From NCBI RefSeq assembly GCF_022827545.1, contig NZ_CP094669.1:2074001-2138000 (forward strand): DNA of 64,000 nt. The letters are read 5' to 3'. Origin of the DNA: Hymenobacter tibetensis (GTDB taxonomy: Bacteria > Bacteroidota > Bacteroidia > Cytophagales > Hymenobacteraceae). Below are positions 8,243 through 16,307 of the stretch, one piece after another. Each line of letters opens with the position of its first letter. Within the stretch, counting starts at the first letter, position 1. The notes below the pieces were generated by a model. It was not told the DNA's origin and made no database searches. It saw only the letters and a program-made list of their open reading frames with translations. Position numbers and translations under genes: made by a program.

Positions 8243-9010
8243 ATGATACTAGCTGATTCACACGCCCACGTCTACTCCGAGCAGTTCAAGCCCGACCGCG
8301 ACGACATGCTGAACCGCGCCTACGAGGCCGGGGTGGAAACCATTTTCATGCCCAACATCGACCATACCAGCATTGACGTGATGCTGGAAACGGAGGCCCA
8401 CTTTCCGCAGCAGTGCTACGCCATGATGGGCCTGCATCCCTGCTCGGTGGGCAAGCATTTCGAAAAGCAACTCTACGAAGTGGAAGAGTGGCTCGGCAAG
8501 CGGCCCTTTGCGGCCGTGGGGGAGTGCGGCATTGATTTATATTGGGACAAAACCCACCTTGCCGAGCAGCAAGAGGCGTTGCGCATCCAAATCAACCTGG
8601 CTAAGCAGCACAACCTGCCCCTCGTGCTCCACACCCGTGACGCCTTCCGCGAAACGGCCGACCTTATTGAAGCCGCGCAGGATGGCACTCTTCGCGGCGT
8701 GTTCCACTGCTTTTCCGGCTCCAAGGAAGAAGCCGAAGAAGTAATTCGCTTGGGCTTCAAGATGGGCATTGGCGGCGTAGCTACGTTCAAAAACGGTGGC
8801 CTCGACAAAACCTTGCCCGGTACTGCCCTCGAACACTTGCTCCTCGAAACCGACTGCCCCTACCTGGCCCCCATGCCGCACCGTGGCAAGCGCAACGAGC
8901 CCGCCTACCTGCCCCTCATAGCCCAGCGCCTGGCTGATATCCTGAACAAAGACCTAGAAGAAGTGGTGGAAGCCACCACCCGCAACACCAAGGAGCTATT
9001 TGGGATGTAG
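8243..9010 (+). CDS. TatD-family metal-dependent DNase
   Basis: A 255-residue TIM-barrel hydrolase. The N-terminal metal-binding motif DSHAHV, the GECGIDLYW strand with the conserved Glu, LVLHTRDA (His), FHCFSGS (His) and LLETDCPYLAP (Asp) are all present, which are the TatD signature positions. The full family length (about 255-265) is kept. TatD proteins are cytosolic 3'-5' exonucleases or endonucleases linked to DNA repair and quality control. It follows the GT2 gene after 61 bases; the connection to glycan synthesis is probably only positional. Confidence 0.9.
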   Translation: MILADSHAHVYSEQFKPDRDDMLNRAYEAGVETIFMPNIDHTSIDVMLETEAHFPQQCYAMMGLHPCSVGKHFEKQLYEVEEWLGKRPFAAVGECGIDLYWDKTHLAEQQEALRIQINLAKQHNLPLVLHTRDAFRETADLIEAAQDGTLRGVFHCFSGSKEEAEEVIRLGFKMGIGGVATFKNGGLDKTLPGTALEHLLLETDCPYLAPMPHRGKRNEPAYLPLIAQRLADILNKDLEEVVEATTRNTKELFGM

Positions 9011-9038
9011 CGCGGAACAAACTTCCTGTGGCTCCGCG

Positions 9039-10577
9039 CTACAGCTTGCCTTTCGCCATTTGCTTCACCTTCTTATCGGGCAGCACGCCGCTGTCCTTTA
9101 TTTCTAGATCCGACACCGCTTGTAGGGTGAAGGCGGGTACGGAGGGCAGGTGCTGCGCGTTGATGTTGCGGAGGTTGATATCCTTCACATCAAGTAGCAC
9201 GAAGGGTGGCCGTTGGTCGTCCTGCATGTAGCGAATGTCGATGTTGCGCATTTCGAGGCCCTTGACGTGCCGGATGAAAAAGCCGTAGGAAGGCATGTCG
9301 CCCATGTGGCCGGGGTCGGGATAGTCCTTTTCGCCCTCAGCGGGTACAATAGCCGCCTGGGCTTTGGTGCCGCCGCCCTGAAATTCGATGCGGATGTTGT
9401 CGAAGGTTACGTCCTCGATGTCGTGGCCGGGGATGCCGCTGATGATGGAACCGTACTTCACGTCGGCGTTGTACACCACTACGTTGCTGATCTTCACCCG
9501 GCGCAACACGCCCACGGGGGTACCCTCCGGGCCTCGCATCCGGGCGCCGAGGCGTAGGAAAAACGGCGAGTTCACAATGTCGCGCATGGTGATGTTGGTG
9601 ATGGTCACGTCTTCCAGGATGCCGCCGTCCACGGTTTCCAGCGCCAGCCCGCGGCAGTACTCGAACACGCAGTTCGAGATGGTGATGTTCTTGAAGCCCC
9701 CGTTCGATTCCGTCCCGAACTTGATGCGGCCCGTCACGTCCATCTTATCGGGCACCAAGGCGGCCTCTTTGCGCTGATACGTGCCATCGAAGGCGGTGCC
9801 CCGGTCGTAGCCGGTTACTTCACAGTTGGTGATGGTCACGTTTTCAGTGGCGCGGGCAAACCCGAGGGCGTAGGAGCTTTTCAAGCAAATAGCATCGTCG
9901 AAGGGCGAGTTGATGGTGCAGTTGGAAATGCGCACGTGCCGGCAGCAGTCCACATCGATACCGTCGCGGTTGGTGTCCATCTTCACGTTATCGACGGTGA
10001 AATTGTCGATGCCTGTAGCCAAAATACCGAAGTGCCCGCCGTAGAGCACCGTAATGTCGCGGATCAGCACGTTGCGGCACAGCTTCAGGGCAATAGCTTT
10101 GTTGGCGACACCAGGGGTTCGTGTTCCTTCCCGGATTAGCCCCTTTTTGCCGTCAATAATGCCCGTGCCGAGAATGGATACGTTCACCAGGTTCTCGCCC
10201 CAGATTAGGCTGTTGTGCCAGTGGCTGTGGCCAAAATCCTGGAACTTGGTTGACTCATTCGGTTCCGCTACGTCGTAGCCGCCCTTGCCATCGGCCGGCG
10301 ACTCGGCCGCCAGCAACGTAGCGCCCTGGTCGATGAACAAGGCAATGTTGCTTTTCAGATGCACGGAATAACTGGCATAGGTGCCCGCCGGAAAATACAC
10401 AGTGCCGCCCCCCGCCGCGGCTGCGGCATCAATAGCTTTATTGATGGCGGGTGTATCCAGCGTTTTGCCATTGCCAGTGGCACCGTAGGCGCGCACATTG
10501 AAAAAGCCCGGCTGCGGCTGAGCCAGCAACGAGAAACTAACAAGTAGCTGCGTGACAACGAGCAGAAAATACAGCAT
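9039..10577 (-). CDS. GH28-type polygalacturonase-like beta-helix protein
   Basis: A 512-residue secreted protein: signal peptide MLYFLLVVTQLLVSFSLLAQ, then a pectate-lyase-3 strand (FNVRAYGATGNGKTLDT) and a right-handed parallel beta-helix with many N-x-T/S-x-x-N-C turns. Active-site-like segments are NRDGIDVDCC and FDDAICLKSS, matching the NxD and DD acid pairs of GH28, followed by RIKFGTESNGG. A clear GHG motif is absent, so substrate and activity may differ from classical polygalacturonase. The ATG at 10577 is used because an in-frame start at 10613 would precede the signal peptide. It is the first of two GH28-like genes in tandem, suggesting pectin or rhamnogalacturonan use. Confidence 0.8.
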   Translation of the reverse strand: MLYFLLVVTQLLVSFSLLAQPQPGFFNVRAYGATGNGKTLDTPAINKAIDAAAAAGGGTVYFPAGTYASYSVHLKSNIALFIDQGATLLAAESPADGKGGYDVAEPNESTKFQDFGHSHWHNSLIWGENLVNVSILGTGIIDGKKGLIREGTRTPGVANKAIALKLCRNVLIRDITVLYGGHFGILATGIDNFTVDNVKMDTNRDGIDVDCCRHVRISNCTINSPFDDAICLKSSYALGFARATENVTITNCEVTGYDRGTAFDGTYQRKEAALVPDKMDVTGRIKFGTESNGGFKNITISNCVFEYCRGLALETVDGGILEDVTITNITMRDIVNSPFFLRLGARMRGPEGTPVGVLRRVKISNVVVYNADVKYGSIISGIPGHDIEDVTFDNIRIEFQGGGTKAQAAIVPAEGEKDYPDPGHMGDMPSYGFFIRHVKGLEMRNIDIRYMQDDQRPPFVLLDVKDINLRNINAQHLPSVPAFTLQAVSDLEIKDSGVLPDKKVKQMAKGKL

Positions 10578-10620
10578 AGGGGAGGGGTAGGGGAGAAGGA
10601 CTAAGAGATTCAATCGAGTT

Positions 10621-10697
10621 TGTCATTCCGACGAAGGAGAAATCTGGGCAAAACCGGTAAAGCACATGCGGCAGATTCCTCCTTCGTCGGAATGACA
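10621..10697. repeat. REP-like inverted repeat between the two GH28 genes
   Basis: TGTCATTCCGACGAAGGAG (10621-10639) and its exact complement (10679-10697) form a 19-base stem. After one mismatch, AATCTG/CAGATT extends it. This matches the style of the TGTCATTSCGA repeats scattered between genes in Bacteroidota. A fragment of similar type (GTCATTGCGAG) is at 35028-35038. Confidence 0.7.
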
Positions 10698-10763
10698 GCA
10701 CCTTAGTTGGAGTGCACTATAGAAAATACTTTGGCTCCGCTTGTAAGATGGGCGGCTTGAAAA

Positions 10764-12047
10764 TCACTGCGCCGCGCGGCGCACAATGGCTTCGCCTTCG
10801 GCCACGGTTAATTTGAGGCCGCCTGTGTCGAGGCCGCGCACGTTTTCCACTACCAAGCCTTTTTGGGCGGTTAGCACGCAGCCAGTGAAGCTGACATTCT
10901 CAATGGGGCTGTTTTCAAGACCGTGGATGCGGCCGGCAGAGTTAACTGTGCCGGTGATGTTGATCAGCTTCACGTTGCGCACTACCGGCAACACGCTGGC
11001 CGGCGGTGCAATAGGCGGTACCATGCGCCATTCCATGTTGAACTCGAACGCCTGCCGGGTATTGCGCAGCTGCATGTTGCGGTAGGTGATATCTTCTACC
11101 ACCCCTCCGCGGCTAGGCTGCGACTTAAATCGAATTGGTGCCCAGTTGTCGGCTTCTGCTACGCAGTTGCGGACCTCTACCCGGCGGATGCCACCGGAAG
11201 TTTCGCTGCCCATGGCCACGCCACCGTGCCCGTACCCGAAGCGGGTTTTCTCGATGAGAATATCCTCACTGGGCCGGTTCACGCGCAAGCCGTCGGCGTC
11301 TTTGCCCGATTTGATGGAGATGCAGTCGTCGTTCACATCGATGTCGCAGCCGCTGATGCGGATGTCGCGGCTAGAGTCTACATCGATGCCGTCGGAGCTG
11401 GGAATATTGTGTGCGGCCCGAATGGTTAGGTTTTCAGCCACGGCTTGTTCGCAGTACAGAAAGTGCAGGCACCAAACGGCTTGGTTACGAAGCTGAAGGT
11501 TGGCAATGCGGGCCTTGCGGCAGCTTTGAAAGCAGATGAGACGCGGGCGACCTACGCGTGGGCCGGTAGGGGCGGCGCTGCCTTCTTGCAGCCGGGCCTG
11601 GCGGGCCAGTTCCACCCATTCTTCCCCAGAGCCATCAATGGTGCCTTCACCCTCCACGGTGACGTTTGTTAGGTTGGTAGCGTTGACCAAAGCCGCCGTA
11701 AACGGCTGCTCGGTGCCTTCCCACCGAGTGGCTACCTGCGGATAGTCTTCTGGCCGCGTCGAGCCTTTCAACACGCCCTCTTTCTCGATCAGCAAGTTCA
11801 CACCCGGCTTCAGGAAGATGGCGCCCGTTCGGAAGATGCCTTTCGGTACCACCACCGTGCCGCCCCCTGCCGCCGAACATCGGTCGATGGTGGCTTGGAT
11901 AGCGCGCGTGTTCAGCGTTTGCCCATCCCCGATGGCCCCGTTGGTGCTGATGTCGTAGCGCTTGGGGGATTGCCAGGCTTTAAAGGAAACCAGCAACCCA
12001 ATCAGCAAGCAATGCGCCACTAGCCGTACCCATTTTTGTTGCAGCAT
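10764..12047 (-). CDS. GH28-family polygalacturonase-like glycoside hydrolase
   Basis: A 427-residue GH28 enzyme with an N-terminal hydrophobic export segment (VAHCLLIGLLVSFKAW). It keeps all four GH28 signatures: SSDGIDVDSS (NTD-type acid), NDDCISIKSG (the two catalytic Asp), GYGHGG (GHG) and RFKSQ (RIK-like substrate-binding pair). Such enzymes invert the alpha-1,4 bond of galacturonan or related pectic chains; exo- versus endo-action is not visible. The sequence resembles the Bacteroidota GH28 enzymes found in pectin loci, yet no SusC/SusD pair lies in the window. Unlike its neighbour at 9039-10577, it has the canonical GHG motif. Confidence 0.88.
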   Translation of the reverse strand: MLQQKWVRLVAHCLLIGLLVSFKAWQSPKRYDISTNGAIGDGQTLNTRAIQATIDRCSAAGGGTVVVPKGIFRTGAIFLKPGVNLLIEKEGVLKGSTRPEDYPQVATRWEGTEQPFTAALVNATNLTNVTVEGEGTIDGSGEEWVELARQARLQEGSAAPTGPRVGRPRLICFQSCRKARIANLQLRNQAVWCLHFLYCEQAVAENLTIRAAHNIPSSDGIDVDSSRDIRISGCDIDVNDDCISIKSGKDADGLRVNRPSEDILIEKTRFGYGHGGVAMGSETSGGIRRVEVRNCVAEADNWAPIRFKSQPSRGGVVEDITYRNMQLRNTRQAFEFNMEWRMVPPIAPPASVLPVVRNVKLINITGTVNSAGRIHGLENSPIENVSFTGCVLTAQKGLVVENVRGLDTGGLKLTVAEGEAIVRRAAQ

Positions 12048-12117
12048 CGGTGTTGGGAGTTAGATATTCGTTGGAAGGTGGGTATTCTATTTCACGCAGC
12101 CGTTCTGCACTTTCCTG

Positions 12118-12144
12118 CTGAGGCCACAAAATCAGTGGCCTCAG
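12118..12144. promoter_or_regulatory. Perfect 10-bp hairpin between GH28 and asparaginase genes
   Basis: CTGAGGCCAC (12118-12127) and GTGGCCTCAG (12135-12144) pair across a 7-base loop. It lies between the divergent starts of the GH28 and asparaginase genes and lacks a T-run, so an operator or leader hairpin is as likely as a terminator. Confidence 0.4.
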
Positions 12145-12202
12145 GCCGCGTTTGGGTTCCCAGACGTCGTTAACTTGGTGGCTCCATCCCAATTATTTCG
12201 CC

Positions 12203-13252
12203 TTGCACTCTCCCGATAACCGCCCCGAAACATCCGTCCTCGTTATTTACACCGGCGGCACTGCTGGTATGGCCTACAACAGCCAGGGCGAGCTGGTCCC
12301 CATGGATTTCGAGCAGTTTCGCAAGAAGATGCCGGAATTGCGCCAGCTCAACATGCAGGTCGAGGTCATCAGCCTGGGGGAGCCCATTGATTCCAGCAAC
12401 GTCACGGTGGCCGACTGGTATAAGATGGTCTTGCTGATTCAGGAAAACTACGCCCGCTACGACGGCTTCGTGGTGCTGCACGGCACCGACACCATGGCTT
12501 ATTCGGCGGCGGCCCTTAGCTTTTTGCTCGAGGATTTGGGCAAGACGGTGGTGTTCACGGGGGCACAGGTGCCCGTGGGCCGCATCCGCACCGATGCCCG
12601 CCGCAACCTGCTTACGGCTCTGGAAATAGCGGCGGCCCGGCACCCTGTAGCAGGTACCGTACGGGTGCCCGAAGTGTGCATTTTCTTCAACGACTTGCTA
12701 ATTCGGGGCAACCGCGCCAAAAAAGTGGAGAGCCAGCAGTACAATGCCTTCCGTAGCGAGAACTATCCGCCCCTGGCCCGCGCCGGTATCGAACTGGAGT
12801 TCAACGACAAGCAAATCCGGCTGCTACCCGCCGCCCGTCTGCAGATCCATACCTTCCTCGACGACCGGGTAACGCTGCTGCCGCTGTTCCCCGGCCTCAC
12901 CGAGCGTATGATGCGAGCCCAGTTGGAGGTAGAAGACTTGCGTGGCTGTGTACTCGAAACCTACGGGTCTGGCAATGCCCCCACGGCCTCCTGGTTTTTG
13001 AACTGCCTGCGCGAAGCACACGAGCGAGGCATCCATTTGCTCAATGTTAGCCAATGTGAGGAGGGGCGCGTCATCCAGGGCCGTTACGAAACCAGTGCCC
13101 ACCTCACCGAAATCGGGGTCATCGGCGGCGACGACATCACCCGGGAGGCGGCCATCACCAAGCTGATGTTTGTGTTAGGCTTGAAGCGCCCCGCCGTTGA
13201 AACCAGCCACCTGCTTACCTATGATTTGCGGGGTGAAATCACGCCGGGCTGA
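12203..13252 (+). CDS. Type I (cytoplasmic) L-asparaginase
   Basis: About 350 residues. The first catalytic threonine motif VIYTGGTAGM and the second motif LHGTDTMAYSA are both present, with the later lysine region and a C-terminal GGDDITREAAITKLMFVLG segment as in AnsA-like asparaginases. No signal peptide is seen, so the enzyme probably deamidates asparagine to aspartate in the cytosol. The start is uncertain: TTG at 12203 gives MHSPDNRPETSVLVIY, while TTG at 12152 would add 17 poorly conserved residues. No ATG is available upstream of the catalytic motif. It is divergent to the GH28 genes and is followed by tRNA-Ser. Confidence 0.88.
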   Translation: MHSPDNRPETSVLVIYTGGTAGMAYNSQGELVPMDFEQFRKKMPELRQLNMQVEVISLGEPIDSSNVTVADWYKMVLLIQENYARYDGFVVLHGTDTMAYSAAALSFLLEDLGKTVVFTGAQVPVGRIRTDARRNLLTALEIAAARHPVAGTVRVPEVCIFFNDLLIRGNRAKKVESQQYNAFRSENYPPLARAGIELEFNDKQIRLLPAARLQIHTFLDDRVTLLPLFPGLTERMMRAQLEVEDLRGCVLETYGSGNAPTASWFLNCLREAHERGIHLLNVSQCEEGRVIQGRYETSAHLTEIGVIGGDDITREAAITKLMFVLGLKRPAVETSHLLTYDLRGEITPG

Positions 13253-13321
13253 AAGGTTGTTGGGGCAGCAGCTTGCGTATCCGGAAAATCGGGTGCTATT
13301 TTGTGCCCGCAACCCGCATCT

Positions 13322-13409
13322 AGAGAGGTGTCCGAGTGGTTGAAGGAGCACGCCTGGAAAGTGTGTATGGGTCTAAAGCTCATCGTGGGTTCGAATCCCA
13401 TCCTCTCTA
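13322..13409 (+). tRNA. tRNA-Ser (anticodon GGA)
   Basis: An 88-base cloverleaf with long variable arm. The acceptor stem AGAGAGG pairs with CCTCTCT, the D-arm begins TCCGAGTGG, the anticodon loop is CTGGAAA (GGA, reading UCC/UCU), and the T-arm is GTGGG TTCGAAT CCCAT. CCA is not encoded. An intrinsic terminator follows directly. Confidence 0.95.
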
Positions 13410-13410
13410 C

Positions 13411-13446
13411 AAAAGTCCGCTTGCAAGCTGCAAGCGGACTTTTTTT
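13411..13446 (+). terminator. Intrinsic terminator of tRNA-Ser
   Basis: AAAAGTCCGCTTGCA and its perfect complement form a 15-base stem with loop AGC, followed by a T-run. It begins two bases after the tRNA. Confidence 0.9.
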
Positions 13447-13637
13447 GTTTGCTAGTGTAGGAACCGGGGTATCTAACTCATTTGCTTTATCTGAACGTTG
13501 TTTCAAGCGCGGCATGACGTTCTGAATGGTTGATGAGCCCTGAGCAGCAAACAACTAACCAGCCTGTTGCGGCGCTGTAGGGCCGCCGAAAACGGCAGTG
13601 GTGGGCCATGAGGGCGGAATTTCCGTTGAAGGCTGTT

Positions 13638-14342
13638 ATGAAAAGACCTCACGTAATCTGCCATATGATGTCCTCGGTGGATGGGAAGATTCTCGCTGCC
13701 AACTGGAAGGACAAAAACCTGACCGACACCTACTCTGGCTACTTCGAGAAGTACCACACCACTTTCACCAGTGAAGCCTGGATGTGTGGGCGCGTGACCA
13801 TGGAACGCGACTTCTCAGAAGGTGTGCAGCCCGACCTGCAACCAGCCCCGCACCCCATTGCCCGGGAGCCGTTTATTGGGGATGCGCAAGCTACGTCCTT
13901 CGCGGTGGCGGTGGATGCGCACGGTAAGCTAGGCTGGAGCAGCAACTCCACCGGCGGCGACCATATTGTGGAGGTGCTCACCGAGCAAGTGAGCGACGAA
14001 TACCTCTACTATTTGCAGCGCCAGCGCATTTCTTACCTGTTTGCCGGCGAGAAAGAACTGGATTTCGCCTCGGCGCTACAACAGCTAGCGGCGCTGTTCC
14101 CTATCGAAACGTTGATGCTAGAAGGCGGCGGCCACCTGAACGGCTCCCTGCTCAACGCCGGTTTAATCGACGAATTCAGCTTGCTGCTGCTGCCCATTGC
14201 CGATGGGACGCTACAGTCGCCGACGACATTTGAAGTGAGCGACTACCTGCCTAAAGGCCCCGCCACGCGGCTGCACCTAGCCCACGTGCAGCAGCTCGAC
14301 AACGACGTGGTGTGGCTTAAATACCGCTTCAAGTCAGCATAA
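13638..14342 (+). CDS. RibD C-terminal / dihydrofolate-reductase-like reductase
   Basis: A 234-residue single-domain protein. It starts MKRPHVICHMMSSVDGKI, the usual first strand and SxDGxI loop of the RibD_C family, contains an E-rich ETLMLEGGGHLNGSLL segment (LEGGGxLNGxLL binds the NADPH phosphates) and ends with a typical strand. RibD_C proteins reduce the ribosyl-amino-uracil intermediate in riboflavin synthesis; free-standing members also act on other pyrimidine- or pterin-like substrates. No riboflavin gene is nearby, so the substrate is unknown. The ATG at 13638 is preferred to one ten codons upstream (13608). It stands alone, with gene-poor DNA downstream. Confidence 0.8.
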   Translation: MKRPHVICHMMSSVDGKILAANWKDKNLTDTYSGYFEKYHTTFTSEAWMCGRVTMERDFSEGVQPDLQPAPHPIAREPFIGDAQATSFAVAVDAHGKLGWSSNSTGGDHIVEVLTEQVSDEYLYYLQRQRISYLFAGEKELDFASALQQLAALFPIETLMLEGGGHLNGSLLNAGLIDEFSLLLLPIADGTLQSPTTFEVSDYLPKGPATRLHLAHVQQLDNDVVWLKYRFKSA

Positions 14343-14981
14343 AGTTGTTACAGGGCAGCGCCCCGCTGAAGCTACCAGTCAGTACCCTACCTCAGCTGAA
14401 GAGGGGAGAGGTGCATCTGAAAAGTTGGAGGTGTCTTGCCGGAACAAGCGGTGGGTGCCCCGCTTTGTGTGCCTAGATAGAAGCAAGTGAGCTGTTGATC
14501 CAAGTCATATTACGGGGAACCTATCGAGACATAGAATCGGGCTATGAAAATGAGTAACTCGGTGTCTGTTTAAGGGTAATCAACAACGGTACAATAGACC
14601 ATGCAACGCCTCGCTTCCGTTGCGCCTACAGCGCCTCGGTGCTACTGCTGTTTCTGCCTGTTTTGGATGGGTTACGGACCAGGTTTCACGTGAGGGGCAA
14701 GCTGAACAGTAAGGCAAATTTCAGCCCCTTGGCGAAAATATTTGCCTAAAAATTGCCCCCACTTGGAAGAACAGGTAATATGCGTGATAAAGTGTTATAT
14801 ATAAGATGGTTATGTCGAAAAATTGAAAGGTAAATAGCGTATATTTAATACCCATTCAAGAAAAAATGTGTGTTTTTTTCAGATGTTTTATATCAATTTG
14901 ACAAGAACCAGCGTACAAGGGCTTCAGAATTACCTGGTGCCTGGTCACCGTTCACCTCCACACCATCACAATCAGACCCCT
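14343..14981. other. Gene-poor intergenic region, about 640 bases
   Basis: No reading frame with coding character was found on either strand. The right third (about 14770-14870) is distinctly AT-rich (TTATATATAAG, TATATTTAATA) and probably holds the promoter of the Thr/Gly-rich lipoprotein. A weak GGCAAAT/ATTTGCC stem is the only secondary structure noticed. Confidence 0.5.
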
Positions 14982-15338
14982 ATGAAACAGACGAAAAATT
15001 CAGCCTGGACCATCCGTGTAGTTGCTCTTCTTTTCAGTGCCGGCGTTGCGCTTTCTTCTTGCACCAGCACGAGCACCGACACCCCTGCCAGCTCCACTTC
15101 GGGTACTGAGACGGGAACTACCACCACAGGTACCAGCACCACTGACGGCACTAGCACCAGCGGTACTACCACCACCGGCACGACTACGTCGGGCACTACG
15201 GACGGTACTACCACTTCGGGTACTACTGGCACTACCACCACGGGTACTACTTCGGGCGCTACGACCGGTACTACTTCGGGAACCACTACCACGGGTACTA
15301 CAACTTCAGGTACTACCGCCGGTACTACTACCCGCTAA
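14982..15338 (+). CDS. Thr/Gly/Ser-repeat lipoprotein
   Basis: A 118-residue protein. The lipoprotein signal MKQTKNSAWTIRVVALLFSAGVALSSC has lipobox LSSC; all of the mature part is low complexity, built from TG, TTT, SG and DG units such as GTTTTG and GTTSG. At DNA level, 8-base units of the GGTACTAC / GGCACTAC type recur from about 15110 to 15335, so the coding tract is a degenerate tandem repeat. Mature lipoproteins with such Thr/Ser-rich tails could be O-glycosylated stalks or spacers on the cell surface; this is inference. An in-frame start at 14868 lacks any signal and is rejected. No function is recognised. Confidence 0.7.
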   Translation: MKQTKNSAWTIRVVALLFSAGVALSSCTSTSTDTPASSTSGTETGTTTTGTSTTDGTSTSGTTTTGTTTSGTTDGTTTSGTTGTTTTGTTSGATTGTTSGTTTTGTTTSGTTAGTTTR

Positions 15339-15378
15339 TCACGACTACGCCGTGCCGCAAGGCATAGCTGATACAATG

Positions 15379-15415
15379 AAAACCACCCGTTCGTCTTGAA
15401 TGGGTGGTTTTGTTG
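15379..15415 (+). terminator. Intrinsic terminator of the Thr/Gly lipoprotein gene
   Basis: AAAACCACCC (15379-15388) and GGGTGGTTTT (15402-15411) pair, helped by TTC/GAA inside, and a T-rich tail follows. It lies 40 bases after the stop. Confidence 0.8.
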
Positions 15416-15686
15416 TGTTTGGACGGTGTGTTGCTTTACCCAAACGGAAGGGCTTACAGATTCCTATGTAGCGTTGCTCTACGGGAGCCCGACTCCAGCA
15501 TTTCTGTTGGCTGCGAGCCTAAGCGTTGCTGCTATCAGCGAATGGAATCTGTGACTACAGCAAGCACGGTCACTGGCTGTGAGCAAGGGGTAGTAAGCAA
15601 CATGATAGGATAAGCTGCGTAGCTGCAAGTATCCGGCTGCCCTGAAGATGATGCGGCAGCCTTCTTCGTCCTTCGCCTGCTATTCT

Positions 15687-15914
15687 ATGAAAACCACGTT
15701 GTTTGTTGCTGCGCTTCTTGCTTTTCTACTAGGCAACCTGCCGCAGGCACTAGCCCAAGCTTCACCTGCCCAAGCAACTCCGCCGCAAGACACCGCCAAG
15801 GCGCGCGAGAGAATGAAAAAAGATCAAAAGAAATCAGCGGATGGCAAATACATGCTGAATCCCAAGAAGGCGAAAGGCAAAACAAAGTCTGTCAAGACGG
15901 TGAACGGCCAGTAA
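15687..15914 (+). CDS. Small secreted lysine-rich protein of unknown function
   Basis: A 75-residue product. The signal peptide MKTTLFVAALLAFLLGNLPQALA ends in an ALA cleavage site. The mature part is Ala/Gln/Pro then Lys-rich (KARERMKKDQKK, PKKAKGKTKSVK), strongly basic and probably disordered. The ATG at 15687 is used, not an in-frame one 13 codons upstream. I recognise no domain. Basic small exported proteins of this style are common in Bacteroidota but undescribed. It is flanked by its own terminator and stands alone. Confidence 0.6.
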   Translation: MKTTLFVAALLAFLLGNLPQALAQASPAQATPPQDTAKARERMKKDQKKSADGKYMLNPKKAKGKTKSVKTVNGQ

Positions 15915-15939
15915 GCCGTAGCCTACACCCTGCCTGCAG

Positions 15940-15979
15940 AACACAAGCCCGCTGCCCAACTAGGGAGCGGGCTTGTGTT
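15940..15979 (+). terminator. Intrinsic terminator after the small secreted protein
   Basis: AACACAAGCCCGCT and its perfect complement (15966-15979) form a 14-base stem with a 12-base loop, 25 bases past the stop. Confidence 0.75.
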
Positions 15980-16307
15980 GTAAGTGGGTATGAGTGCTTG
16001 GAGTGGGAGCTGAAGTATAGCAGTTGAGCCAGGCGCTGCCAATCAGAATATAGCGCTTCACGTAGGCCATTTTCAGTTACCGCATCGTAGCTATAAACTC
16101 GACTGGACAGTATGCCGTATCGAAGCTAAACTGTTGTGGTGGTCTGGTGTGACGGGGTTGAAGAAAGGAAACCTTGCTCTTTCACTGAACTAGTACCAGC
16201 TATTCAGGTTGTTTCAGTGTTCACCTACGAGGTTGCCCATGTGGCAGCCAGGCTTCCGAGCTGTTGGGCGCACTTGCTCTCGATTCCAACTCTTCACCCT
16301 TCACTAC
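15980..16307. other. Leader region of the molybdenum hydroxylase locus
   Basis: About 330 bases without a credible gene; in-frame starts here only extend the PaoA-like frame without conservation. No riboswitch or clear TAnnTTTG box was recognised. A molybdenum-cofactor riboswitch would be expected here if one existed, but none is evident by eye. Confidence 0.35.

Noticed and set aside
13219..13554. Antisense frame covering tRNA-Ser
   Set aside because: It covers a tRNA and its terminator, which cannot be coding.
14836..14860. Possible dif-like AT-rich site near xerD-related chromosome features
   Set aside because: GCGTATATTTAATAC lacks two XerC/XerD arms of opposite polarity, and it is 31 kb from xerD.
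14868..14981. N-terminal extension MCFFQMFYINL of the Thr/Gly lipoprotein
   Set aside because: The lipoprotein signal begins at 14982; the extension would block export and lies in AT-rich promoter DNA.
15110..15335. Possible CRISPR array
   Set aside because: The repeats are short, degenerate, in frame and codon-periodic, with no spacers and no cas genes.
15404..15613. 69-codon frame after the Thr/Gly lipoprotein
   Set aside because: No signal, no ribosome site, Cys-rich composition without pattern, and it follows a terminator.
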